Shown here piece by piece: positions 1-7,765 of a stretch of 34,455 nt of DNA (position 1 is its first letter; the number at the start of each line of letters is the position of its first letter). The position numbers were made by a program, and so were the translations under genes. The stretch is taken from NCBI GenBank assembly GCA_028702675.1, contig JAQVOJ010000021.1:1-34455 (forward strand). The letters run 5' to 3'. The stretch comes from Bacteroidales bacterium. Its GTDB lineage: Bacteria; Bacteroidota; Bacteroidia; Bacteroidales; ML635J-15. The notes beneath the pieces were generated by a model. It was not told where the DNA came from and searched no databases. It saw only the letters and a list, made by a program, of their open reading frames with translations.

Positions 1-87
1 AGAACAATTTTAGAATTATGAAACATTTATACTCTATCAGAAAAATATTAAACATTTAAAACTGGTTAAAGCAAATTTGAACTTTTA

Positions 88-127
88 ATAAAAAAAAGAG
101 GCTGTCCACTTTTTAGACAGCCTCTTT
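88..127 (-). terminator. Intrinsic terminator of the tRNA-His transcription unit
   Basis: A 12-bp perfect inverted repeat (arms 95-106 and 116-127, AAAGAGGCTGTC on the plus strand) encloses a 9-base loop. Read on the minus strand it is followed by a run of about eight T. It sits 7 bases beyond the 3' end of the tRNA-His gene and has the classical shape of a rho-independent terminator. The bases to its left (1-87) hold nothing I can identify. Confidence 0.9.
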
Positions 128-133
128 GCTTTG

Positions 134-208
134 GGTGGAAGATGGGATTTGAACCCACGACCCCTGGAACCACAATCCAGTGCTCTAACCTACTGAGCTA
201 CATCCACC
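134..208 (-). tRNA. tRNA-His (anticodon GTG)
   Basis: On the minus strand the sequence folds as a cloverleaf. It has acceptor GTGGATG/CTTCCAC, D-stem GCTC/GAGC, anticodon stem CTGGA/TCCAG with loop TTGTGGT (anticodon GTG), and T-arm GTGGG-TTCAAAT-CCCAT. Two histidine identity features are encoded: an extra 5' G (G-1, base 208) and discriminator C73 (base 134). The 3' CCA is not fully encoded (the bases after C73 are C, A, A), so CCA must be added after transcription. One acceptor pair is a U6-U67 mismatch, which is unusual. The gene is last in a short transcription unit: promoter at 425-455, repeat array at 209-406, tRNA, terminator at 88-127. Confidence 0.95.
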
Positions 209-406
209 ATATTTTTTATCATCCCTTGTGCTCTAACCCCCCGATAGTTATCGGGGGAGCTACATCCACCATATGTTTTATCATCCCTTGTGCTCTAACC
301 CCCCGATAGCCATCGGGGGAGCTACATCCACCATATTTTTTATCATCCCTTGTGCTCTAACCCCCCTCCGATAGCTATCGGAGTTATCGGGGGAGCTACA
401 TCCACC
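209..406 (-). repeat. Tandem array of three tRNA-His 5'-half copies, each with a palindrome in the D-loop
   Basis: Three head-to-tail units occupy 209-270 (62 bp), 271-332 (62 bp) and 333-406 (74 bp). In the tRNA sense each begins ATATG then GGTGGATGTAGCTC, identical to the leader and first 14 bases of the adjacent tRNA-His, and later resumes with GGTTAGAGCAC, the 3' side of the D-arm. Between them the tRNA's AGTA is replaced by an 18-base palindrome of the type CCCCGATAACTATCGGGG. Each unit then ends with AAGGGATGATAAAA instead of the anticodon arm. The third unit is 12 bases longer because a perfect 16-bp palindrome, TCCGATAGCTATCGGA (367-382), is nested inside the first. The array lies between the promoter and the tRNA, so it should be transcribed as its 5' leader. 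Function is unknown. It could be a decayed duplication colonised by a short palindromic repeat. Confidence 0.85.
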
Positions 407-424
407 ATATGTTTTTTCGGCTTG

Positions 425-455
425 CAAATATAAATAGAAAATACTATATCACAAA
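425..455 (-). promoter_or_regulatory. Bacteroidota-type promoter of the array and tRNA-His unit
   Basis: Minus-strand TATATTTG (plus CAAATATA, 425-432) matches the -7 consensus TAnnTTTG. Exactly 19 bases upstream is TTTG (plus CAAA, 452-455), the -33 element. The start point should be near 420-421, so the transcript would run through the repeat array into the tRNA. The promoter sits just past the purS stop at 466, which separates the tRNA unit from the pssA-purS operon. Confidence 0.75.
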
Positions 456-465
456 GAAAATTTTG

Positions 466-720
466 TTAATCAATTTTCTTTATAGTAAAGCTATACCCTT
501 CCATTATTGGATTCGACAGAATTTTACTACAAGCTTTATCTACAAGTTTTTCAGCTTTCTCTTTATTTTCAGCTTCAATCGTAAAACTAATATGTTTACC
601 TATTCTTACATTTTCAACTGTATCAAACCCGATATTATTCATACTTCTATTTACAGCTTTACCTTGAGGATCTAAGAGCGCTTTTAGTGGCATTACATCT
701 ATTTCGGCAATAAACTTCAT
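466..720 (-). CDS. purS: Phosphoribosylformylglycinamidine synthase subunit PurS
   Basis: This 84-residue protein has the length and pattern of PurS, the small subunit that bridges PurQ and PurL in the split formylglycinamidine ribonucleotide synthase of purine biosynthesis. Recognisable stretches are the start MKFIAEIDVMPL, the segment LLDPQGKAV and the end of the form NPIMEGYSFTI. Its ATG overlaps the stop of pssA by 4 bases (ATGA), so the two are probably translationally coupled. Presence of PurS implies a split PurS/PurQ/PurL enzyme rather than the single large PurL, although purQ and purL are not in the window. A different purine gene, purN, lies 17 kb away. The plus-strand ORF across this region is a shadow. 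Confidence 0.9.
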   Translation of the reverse strand: MKFIAEIDVMPLKALLDPQGKAVNRSMNNIGFDTVENVRIGKHISFTIEAENKEKAEKLVDKACSKILSNPIMEGYSFTIKKID

Positions 721-1433
721 ATTTTTTTCTTTAATAAATTCAAAACTATCGAAAGAACTATATAAAAAATAATGACCAAAGGTAATGCGAATATTCTAAA
801 AATAATTAACAAAACACTTGAAATTATTAAAAACACCCATTTCACTTCGTTACCTTTAAATGAAAGATTTTCAAATTTTAGAGAAAACATCGAAACTTTA
901 GATATCATTAGCACACTAAATAAAATAGTAATTATAATAATTACAGGAATTTGAGACAAGTATTCTGTAAATGTATTATTAAAATTTAATAAATACCAAA
1001 CAAAACTACTTATAAATATAGCCATAGCCGGTACAGCCAAACCAACGAAGTTACCGGATTTATTTTCACTAATATTAAAGCGTGCAAGTCTATAAATTGC
1101 AAAAACTGTAAGTAAGAAGCCAATATAACTAATCTGCTCGGGCCACAAAGAGTTAATTTTTAAGGCTACTTCAAGATATAAAAAGACTATAAATCCCGGC
1201 ACTAGTCCAAAACTTACTGAATCGGCAAGACTATCAAGCTGTTTTCCAAACTCTGATCTAGCATTTAAAATACGAGCAAACATACCGTCTAAAAAATCGA
1301 ATAAAGCAGCAAACAATACTAAAATTAGAGCTGCTCCAAAATTGCCATAAAACAAAAAGCTTAGTGCAGCTATACCAGCCAAAAGGTTGAGTGTCGTTAA
1401 TAAATTTGGAATAATGTTTTTTAATTTTGACAT
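717..1433 (-). CDS. pssA: CDP-diacylglycerol--serine O-phosphatidyltransferase
   Basis: This 238-residue, highly hydrophobic integral membrane enzyme makes phosphatidylserine from CDP-diacylglycerol and serine, the committed step to phosphatidylethanolamine. The CDP-alcohol phosphatidyltransferase signature D-G-x2-A-R-x8-G-x3-D-x3-D is complete: D49, G50, A53, R54, G63, D67, D71. The N-terminal IPNLLTTLNLLAG and the following SVSFGLVPGF are typical of the PssA branch of the family. Several transmembrane segments follow to the C-terminus. The gene heads the overlapping pssA-purS pair. No phosphatidylserine decarboxylase gene is adjacent. A 7-bp-arm inverted repeat lies in its probable leader (1450-1471). 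Confidence 0.9.
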   Translation of the reverse strand: MSKLKNIIPNLLTTLNLLAGIAALSFLFYGNFGAALILVLFAALFDFLDGMFARILNARSEFGKQLDSLADSVSFGLVPGFIVFLYLEVALKINSLWPEQISYIGFLLTVFAIYRLARFNISENKSGNFVGLAVPAMAIFISSFVWYLLNFNNTFTEYLSQIPVIIIITILFSVLMISKVSMFSLKFENLSFKGNEVKWVFLIISSVLLIIFRIFALPLVIIFYIVLSIVLNLLKKKI

Positions 1434-1449
1434 AAAATTATGTTTATTT

Positions 1450-1471
1450 TAAGTACTATTTTTTGTACTTA
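1450..1471. promoter_or_regulatory. Inverted repeat upstream of pssA (candidate operator or leader hairpin)
   Basis: TAAGTAC and GTACTTA form perfect 7-bp arms separated by 8 A/T-only bases. The repeat is 17-38 bases upstream of the pssA start codon. It could be a dimeric regulator site, or a hairpin in the pssA mRNA leader if transcription starts near 1523. There is no direct evidence for either. Confidence 0.4.
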
Positions 1472-1526
1472 GTTTCAATTAATTCAATATTTCAGGCAAT
1501 AAATACCCTTTATAAATAGTTAGAAA

Positions 1527-1534
1527 CAAAATTA
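1527..1534 (-). promoter_or_regulatory. Possible -7 element for pssA-purS
   Basis: Minus-strand TAATTTTG (plus CAAAATTA) fits TAnnTTTG and lies about 94 bases upstream of the pssA ATG. The nearest upstream TTTG (plus CAAA at 1550-1553) is only 15 bases away, shorter than usual, so the call is weak. It would be back-to-back with the plus-strand promoter at 1538-1545. Confidence 0.3.
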
Positions 1535-1537
1535 TAG

Positions 1538-1545
1538 TATATTTG
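1538..1545 (+). promoter_or_regulatory. -7 element for the PorV-like gene
   Basis: TATATTTG is a perfect TAnnTTTG match ending 18 bases before the ATG at 1564, giving a predicted leader of about 15 bases. No convincing -33 TTG is visible at the usual distance. Confidence 0.45.
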
Positions 1546-1563
1546 AATTCAAAATAGTTTTTA

Positions 1564-2652
1564 ATGCAATTGCGTACAAAATTAATAATAATATTAATAC
1601 TTATTTCGGGTAATATTTTTGCACAAATAGCACCTAAATATAGTAATGAGTTTCTAGCAATAGGTGTTGGTGGGCGAGCTCTTGGAATGGGTAACTCTGT
1701 TGTTGCCGGAGTAAACGATGTTACAGGAATATACTGGAATCCTGCTGGAATTTTAAACAACGAACGCAGTTTTGAAATTGGAGGTATGCACTCAGAGTAT
1801 TTTGCAGGAATCGCAAAATATGATTTTATCGGAGGCACATACAAAGTTGATGGAAACAGCGCTATTGGGCTGTCTATGATTCGTTTTGGTGTTGACGATA
1901 TTCCAAATACTTTAGATTTAATTGACAGCGACGGTAATATTAGATACGATAGAATTTCGTCTTTTTCAGTTGCCGATTATGCCTTCTTGTTTAGTTATGC
2001 ACGAAAATCTCCCATCGAAGGGCTTAATTATGGGGCGAATATAAAATTAATCAGACGAAAAGCGGGAGAATTCGGAGGTGCGTGGGGTTTTGGTTTCGAT
2101 GTAGGAACACAGTATTATATGGGTAATTGGCGATTTGGGTTAATGGCACGTGATATTACATCAACATTTAATGCTTGGAGTTTTAATACCGAAACTTTCG
2201 AGGATGTATTTTTAGAAACAGGAAACGAAATCCCTGAAAATGGTCTTGAGCTTACACTACCCAAGCTTCTGGTAGGAGCAGGTTATGTTTTTATTGTTAA
2301 AGAAAAATTTAGTGCATACCCCGAATTGGGTTTCGATCTAAGTTTTGATGGTAAAAGAAATACTGTTATTAGTAGCGACCCAATTAGTATTGACCCTCAT
2401 TTGGGCGTAGAGTTCGGATATAATAATCTTGTATTTTTAAGAGCTGGAGTAGGAAATTTTCAAAATATTCCTGAATTCGACAACACCCAATCTTTGTCAT
2501 GGCAACCTAATTTAGGTGTGGGAGTGCATTTTAGAGGATTAAAAATTGATTATGCATTTACTGATATTGGCGATCAAAGCATTGCTCAATATTCTCATGT
2601 GTTCTCTTTGAGCTACCGTTTCGACTTAAAGACAAAAAATCCTAGTCTTTAA
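1564..2652 (+). CDS. PorV/PorQ-family outer-membrane protein
   Basis: This 362-residue protein has an N-terminal signal peptide (hydrophobic LIIILILISG, cleavage likely after IFA). It starts its mature part with the PorV/PorQ pattern FLAIGVGGRALGMGNSVVA and VTGIYWNPAGI. The rest consists of alternating aromatic and Gly-rich beta strands ending in an aromatic residue motif (SLSYRF) typical of an outer-membrane barrel. In the type IX secretion system, PorV shuttles cargo to the C25 sortase PorU at the cell surface. The next gene here encodes a giant C25 peptidase, so the two probably form such a surface module. PorV versus PorQ versus a paralogue cannot be decided from motifs alone. Confidence 0.75.
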   Translation: MQLRTKLIIILILISGNIFAQIAPKYSNEFLAIGVGGRALGMGNSVVAGVNDVTGIYWNPAGILNNERSFEIGGMHSEYFAGIAKYDFIGGTYKVDGNSAIGLSMIRFGVDDIPNTLDLIDSDGNIRYDRISSFSVADYAFLFSYARKSPIEGLNYGANIKLIRRKAGEFGGAWGFGFDVGTQYYMGNWRFGLMARDITSTFNAWSFNTETFEDVFLETGNEIPENGLELTLPKLLVGAGYVFIVKEKFSAYPELGFDLSFDGKRNTVISSDPISIDPHLGVEFGYNNLVFLRAGVGNFQNIPEFDNTQSLSWQPNLGVGVHFRGLKIDYAFTDIGDQSIAQYSHVFSLSYRFDLKTKNPSL

Positions 2653-2653
2653 T

Positions 2654-2673
2654 AGTGATGTATTCACTTTTTT
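2654..2673 (+). terminator. Weak hairpin plus T-run between the PorV-like and C25 genes
   Basis: AGTGA (2654-2658) and TCACT (2664-2668) form a 5-bp stem with a 5-base loop, followed by six T. This is a marginal intrinsic terminator that could reduce read-through into the C25 peptidase gene and set the stoichiometry of the two products. Confidence 0.35.
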
Positions 2674-2703
2674 ATTAATTTAGAAGCAATTAATAAATAA
2701 TAG

Positions 2704-5700
2704 TTGACAAAATCTTTTTACATATTGATAATCGTTTTATTGTGCAATAATTTAATTACTGCTCAATTGAGCTTTAATAACGAGTGGATTAATTATGACC
2801 AACAGTATTTTAAAATACTCGTTAGCGAAGATGGTATATACAGAATACCATACTCTCAACTTATTGAAGCCGGCATTCCTGTAGATCAGATTAACCCGCG
2901 ACAAATACAATTGTTTTACTTAGGCGAAGAGCAATATATACACATAAAGGGCGAAAATGCCGGAATTTTCGATCCTAATGGTTATATAGAATTTTACGGA
3001 AAGCGAAATAGAGGAATTATAGATACTACTGTTTACAATACTCATGCCGACCTTATTAACCCCGATTACAGTATGTTTAATGATACTTCGGTTTATTTCT
3101 TGACATGGAGCAATTCTTTTAATAATAATCGAATTAATATATCGGATAATACTGATTTCAATTCATGGGAAACAAATATTCCTAATTATTGCTTAAAAAC
3201 AGTTCGTAAGAATTACACAGGCCGTTATGTTGCAGGTTCGTCTAGGAATATTTATGGTGATGGCGAAGGTTGGTTCGATTCGCAAACAATAATGAAAGAT
3301 CACCCTGTATATGGAACTCAAAATGTAACAAAATCAATATCAACCCCTAATGTTTACGCTCAAGGTCCTGATGTGGAGCTTGAATGTGCTGTGGTAGGTT
3401 ATGCATCAAGTGCTCCTGATAACTATTATCCGCACCATTTAATTGTGAGTTTTTTGGGCAATGATTATATCAACGAAACATATACAGGATACGAACATGT
3501 AATTGCAAATACTTCTTTTAGTGCTTCATTATTAGGAAACAGCCTTAGCATGCTTTTTACAAGTAATGATATTTCTCAAACATCTGTTCCAGATCAAAAT
3601 GTAATTTCATATATCCAAATTAAATATCCACATAATTTGAATTTCGAAAGTACTACCAAGTTTCAATTTAGCATCGAAGCAGGAAGTGGAGGTATGCAAT
3701 TATTACAATTTACTAATTTTAATTCATCTAACAACGAGGATATCGTTTTATACGATCTAACCGAAAATTATAGAATTAAAGTAACAAAAGACGAAGAAGT
3801 GTTTAAAGCATTATTACCTGAATCCGGTACCAACCGTAATTATTACCTTACCTCGTCAAACGCTATAAAAGAAGTTGAAGATATCAGAAAAGTTTCACCA
3901 AATAATAAGTTCATTGATTATTTGAGTGAATATTCAGGTGCAAATTATTTAATTATTACTCATAAAAAATTAATAAATAGTGCACAACAGTATGCATCTT
4001 ACCGTAATTCAACAGGTTTTAATGTGGCTGTAGCAGATGTTGACCAATTATATTGCCAGTATGCTTTTGGTGTTGAGAAACATCCTATGGCTATAAGAAA
4101 ATTTGCCGAACATTTTTGTCATAATGGAGGGGTAAAACCTCAATATTTATTTCTTTTTGGTAAATCTCTGCATGCTTTCAATTATCGTAAAAACTCTCAA
4201 TTATTTGCATCTTGCTTAGTGCCTAGTTTCGGAAATCCATCTAGTGATAATTTATTTACTATTGGTATAGCACGAAACGATTTTAAACCTGAACTCGCTA
4301 CCGGAAGATTAGCCGCCAAAAATGAAGATGAAGCAATGCATTATCTAAATAAAATAATTGCATACGAAAATGCTCCCAGGGATGTATGGATGAAAAATGT
4401 TATGCACTTTGGCGGTGGAGCTAACGAAAACGAGCAACAAACATTTGCACAATATTTAAATAATTATGAAAATATTATTGAGGACACTTTGTTTGGAGCC
4501 TTTGTAAGTACTTTTTTAAAAACAAGTTCGGAGCCTATTCAAATTACTCAATCCGATTCTATTACCAACCTTATTAACAATGGTACCAGTTTAATGACAT
4601 TTTTCGGGCATGCTTCAGCTACCGGATTTGATCAATCTATTGACGACCCTATAAATTATCAGAATACCGGAAAATATCCTTTTATTTTGGCTAATTCGTG
4701 TTTTGCCGGAGATATTCATATAAACTCATCAACAAGCACTAGCGAAGATTGGGTACTTATTCCCGATAAAGGATGTATTGGATTTTTAGCCTCAGTTGGA
4801 GGAGGAATACCTTCGTATTTAAATAATTTTACTACCTCACTTTATAAAAAAATAAGCCGAGAATTGTATGGAAATAGTATAGGAGACCAATTTATAGCTG
4901 CTGTTGATGAAATACAGGAAAACAATCTGAATAATATACCCTTAGAAATTACTTGCCATGAATTTTTGTTACATGGAGATCCTGCTATTAAAATAAACGC
5001 TTTTGATAAACCTGATCTTACGGTTAAAATAGCAGATATTAGTTTTATTCCAAACGAAATAACTACTGTATTAGATAGTTTTGATGTAGAAATAGTTGTA
5101 ACAAACATGGGTAAAGCTACTTCACAAACATTTTTGTTAAGTATTAGTAGAGACTTACCAAATGAACAAATTGAAGAGTACAATGAAGTATTAAATGGAT
5201 GTAATTATAAGGATACCATAATCTTTAGAATGCCTGTTGATAAAGCAAACGGTCCCGGGTTAAATTCTTTACATGTTTTTGTAGATTCCTATAATGCGGT
5301 AGATGAATCAGACGAAACAAATAATAAAACGGACATTGAGTTTTTAATAAGATCGGCAGATCTTTTTCCCGTTTATCCTTACGAATATAGTATTTATCCG
5401 GCAAGTAATGTTAAACTGATAGCTTCAACCGGAGACCCTTTTACTTCCGAAGCAAGATATACTTTTCAGATTGACACTACTGATATGTTTAATAGCTTAG
5501 GAGGTGAACCCATTGCCAAAACTACAATAATCCAAAATGGAGGAATAATTTCGTGGGAAGTACCTTTCGATTTAAATCCTGAAACTGTATATTATTGGAG
5601 AATAGCTCTTGAACATCCCGAGCCCGACAGTATGATATGGAAAGAAAGCTCGTTTATATATATACCCGGAGAAGAGGGCTGGTCGCAAGCTCATTTCTAT

Positions 5701-7722
5701 CAGTTCAAAAATAACGATTACCGTTTTATAAATCAAAATAGGGAACAAGAAGAGTTTAGTTTTGAAGAGGTAAGCAAAACCTTAAAAGTTTATAATCACA
5801 GATTCATTTCATCCGCTACATATTCTGATGTAAGATATACACTTGATGGAGCTGTAAACAATGGACTTGGCGATTATGGTTGTTGTGGTAATCAACCTGC
5901 GATTATTGTAGCTGTAATTGATCCTGTTGAGTTATTGGCATGGCCTAGTTCTAAAACTGATTATGGACATAGAAACTACCCAAGGTGTTATGCATCTACT
6001 AGAGATAATTACTATTTCGTATTTGATAGTGGAAATAGTCCTACTGCTGTTGAGAGTATTATTGATATGATTCAGAGTGTTCCTGAAGGTTATTACGTAT
6101 TATTATATACATGGAGTAATCCTTACTTTGAAGTATGGGAAAACGATTGGTTCGATTATTTTGAAGATTTGGGAGCTACAAATATCCGAAATTTGACTAA
6201 TGAACAGGCTTATATATTGTTTATTGAAAAAGGATCATTAGATGTTGTTGAAGTGTCTTCTATAGGTACAGAAACTATCGAACTCCCTCCTGTGGATCTT
6301 ACCACTGATTTTATATACGGCAATATTCAAAGTACTCTGATTGGTCCTTCAAATGAATGGGAGTCTTTACACTGGTTCCAAAATGCAGACGATAATTTGC
6401 CACAAAATGACAGTGTGCTTTTAAGCATTTATGGTTTGCGACAGGATGGTAGTGAAGACTTATTGGTTGATAATATTGAACAGGGTAATTATGAAATTTA
6501 CAATCTTGAAAACGAGATTGATAATCAAGAATATCCTTACCTAAAATTGAATTTTTTTACTCAAGACGATAGTACACGTACTCCGGCACAGCTAAAAAAA
6601 TGGCAGTTACGACATCAAATTGTGGCCGAAACCGCTATTAGTCCACAAGATGGATATAATTTCTGCTGCGATACAATACAAGAAGGAGATTCGGTTTATT
6701 TTGCTATAGCTACAAAAAATGTTAGTCCAAAAGATATGGATAGCTTGTTGGTAAAATATTGGATACAAGATGTAGATAATCAAATAATTCCAATTTCAAC
6801 CAAACGTCTGAGTCCTCATCCGGCAGGAGATATTATTATTGATACAATTGCATTTTCAACACTTGGTATGTATGGATTAAACAGTATTTGGGTAGAATAT
6901 AATCCCGTAAATCCTGAAACTGGTTTTTACGACCAATTAGAACAACATCATTTTAATAATATTGCACAAAAACAATTCTATGTAAAAACCGATATCGAAA
7001 ACCCAATTCTTGATGTTACATTTGATGGGGTTCATATCATGGACGGAGATATCGTATCTGCAAGTCCGGAAATAACAATTCAACTTAAAGACGAAAATCA
7101 ATACCTTGCACTAAATGACACATCATATTTCAGACTATACTTAACAGATCTAGAATCCGGCTTAGAGCGTAGAGTTTATTTCGGATTATCTAATTTGAAC
7201 GAAACTATTGAGTTTATACCTGCTGACCTACCCAACAACTCTTGTAAAATATTTTATAAACCATATTTCGATACCGATGGGCAGTATCAACTCAGAGTTC
7301 AAGCAACTGATGCCAGCAGCAATGAATCTGGCGATTACGACTATTTGATATCATTTGAAGTTATAACAGAATCCACAATTACAAATGTTTTAAATTATCC
7401 TAATCCATTTAGCACTTCTACACGTTTCGTTTTTGAACTTACAGGTTACGAAGTGCCCGATAATATGAAAATAGATATATTTACAATAACAGGAAAGCTT
7501 GTGCGTACAATTTTTATTGATGAATTAGGTCCAATACGTATAGGTAGGAATATTACTGAGTTTTCGTGGGATGGCACAGATATGTATGGCGATAAACTAG
7601 CTAACGGTGTTTACTTTTACAAGATTACTGCAATTATGAATGGTATAGATATGGATAAACGTGATACCGAAGCCGATAAGTTTTTCAAGAATAATATCGG
7701 GAAAATGTATATTTTGAGGTAA
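2704..7722 (+). CDS. Large C25 (gingipain/PorU-type) cysteine peptidase, putative T9SS sortase PorU2
   Basis: This 1672-residue secreted protein starts with TTG. The codon just before it is an in-frame TAG, and the following residues (FYILIIVLLCNN...TAQ) form a signal peptide, which supports this start. A C25 peptidase domain covers roughly residues 400-755 and contains ATGRLAAKNEDEA, the catalytic histidine in FFGHAS (H636) and the catalytic cysteine in ANSCFAG (C666). A CARDB-like adhesion domain starts near residue 769 (PDLTVKIADI). A long beta-rich region follows, ending in a FlgD-like/T9SS C-terminal domain from NYPNPF (1564-1569). Family knowledge: PorU removes the C-terminal signal of T9SS cargo and attaches it to lipopolysaccharide while bound to PorV. 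At about 1.5 times the length of PorU from Porphyromonas gingivalis and next to a PorV-like gene, this best fits the PorU2 class. A self-exported gingipain-like protease is the alternative. Confidence 0.75.
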   Translation: MTKSFYILIIVLLCNNLITAQLSFNNEWINYDQQYFKILVSEDGIYRIPYSQLIEAGIPVDQINPRQIQLFYLGEEQYIHIKGENAGIFDPNGYIEFYGKRNRGIIDTTVYNTHADLINPDYSMFNDTSVYFLTWSNSFNNNRINISDNTDFNSWETNIPNYCLKTVRKNYTGRYVAGSSRNIYGDGEGWFDSQTIMKDHPVYGTQNVTKSISTPNVYAQGPDVELECAVVGYASSAPDNYYPHHLIVSFLGNDYINETYTGYEHVIANTSFSASLLGNSLSMLFTSNDISQTSVPDQNVISYIQIKYPHNLNFESTTKFQFSIEAGSGGMQLLQFTNFNSSNNEDIVLYDLTENYRIKVTKDEEVFKALLPESGTNRNYYLTSSNAIKEVEDIRKVSPNNKFIDYLSEYSGANYLIITHKKLINSAQQYASYRNSTGFNVAVADVDQLYCQYAFGVEKHPMAIRKFAEHFCHNGGVKPQYLFLFGKSLHAFNYRKNSQLFASCLVPSFGNPSSDNLFTIGIARNDFKPELATGRLAAKNEDEAMHYLNKIIAYENAPRDVWMKNVMHFGGGANENEQQTFAQYLNNYENIIEDTLFGAFVSTFLKTSSEPIQITQSDSITNLINNGTSLMTFFGHASATGFDQSIDDPINYQNTGKYPFILANSCFAGDIHINSSTSTSEDWVLIPDKGCIGFLASVGGGIPSYLNNFTTSLYKKISRELYGNSIGDQFIAAVDEIQENNLNNIPLEITCHEFLLHGDPAIKINAFDKPDLTVKIADISFIPNEITTVLDSFDVEIVVTNMGKATSQTFLLSISRDLPNEQIEEYNEVLNGCNYKDTIIFRMPVDKANGPGLNSLHVFVDSYNAVDESDETNNKTDIEFLIRSADLFPVYPYEYSIYPASNVKLIASTGDPFTSEARYTFQIDTTDMFNSLGGEPIAKTTIIQNGGIISWEVPFDLNPETVYYWRIALEHPEPDSMIWKESSFIYIPGEEGWSQAHFYQFKNNDYRFINQNREQEEFSFEEVSKTLKVYNHRFISSATYSDVRYTLDGAVNNGLGDYGCCGNQPAIIVAVIDPVELLAWPSSKTDYGHRNYPRCYASTRDNYYFVFDSGNSPTAVESIIDMIQSVPEGYYVLLYTWSNPYFEVWENDWFDYFEDLGATNIRNLTNEQAYILFIEKGSLDVVEVSSIGTETIELPPVDLTTDFIYGNIQSTLIGPSNEWESLHWFQNADDNLPQNDSVLLSIYGLRQDGSEDLLVDNIEQGNYEIYNLENEIDNQEYPYLKLNFFTQDDSTRTPAQLKKWQLRHQIVAETAISPQDGYNFCCDTIQEGDSVYFAIATKNVSPKDMDSLLVKYWIQDVDNQIIPISTKRLSPHPAGDIIIDTIAFSTLGMYGLNSIWVEYNPVNPETGFYDQLEQHHFNNIAQKQFYVKTDIENPILDVTFDGVHIMDGDIVSASPEITIQLKDENQYLALNDTSYFRLYLTDLESGLERRVYFGLSNLNETIEFIPADLPNNSCKIFYKPYFDTDGQYQLRVQATDASSNESGDYDYLISFEVITESTITNVLNYPNPFSTSTRFVFELTGYEVPDNMKIDIFTITGKLVRTIFIDELGPIRIGRNITEFSWDGTDMYGDKLANGVYFYKITAIMNGIDMDKRDTEADKFFKNNIGKMYILR

Positions 7723-7765
7723 ATAAGTAATTCGGCTTTTATTTAAAACTTATACTACATATATT

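Noticed and set aside
209-406. Array considered as a CRISPR array
   Set aside because: Units are contiguous direct repeats with no unique spacers, and they match the adjacent tRNA. No cas genes are in the window.
409-675. 88-aa plus-strand ORF
   Set aside because: It runs antisense over purS and the tRNA promoter, with low-complexity Phe/Ile/Tyr composition and no family pattern.
1479-1844. 121-aa minus-strand ORF over the start of the PorV-like gene
   Set aside because: It is antisense to a well-supported signal-peptide-bearing gene and has no recognisable domain.
2145-2156. GGCACGTGATAT as a third parS site
   Set aside because: Only the CACGTG core matches. The flanks do not, and it lies within a coding frame.
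4842-5183. 113-aa minus-strand ORF inside the C25 peptidase gene
   Set aside because: It is a shadow of a coding frame with clear protein domains.
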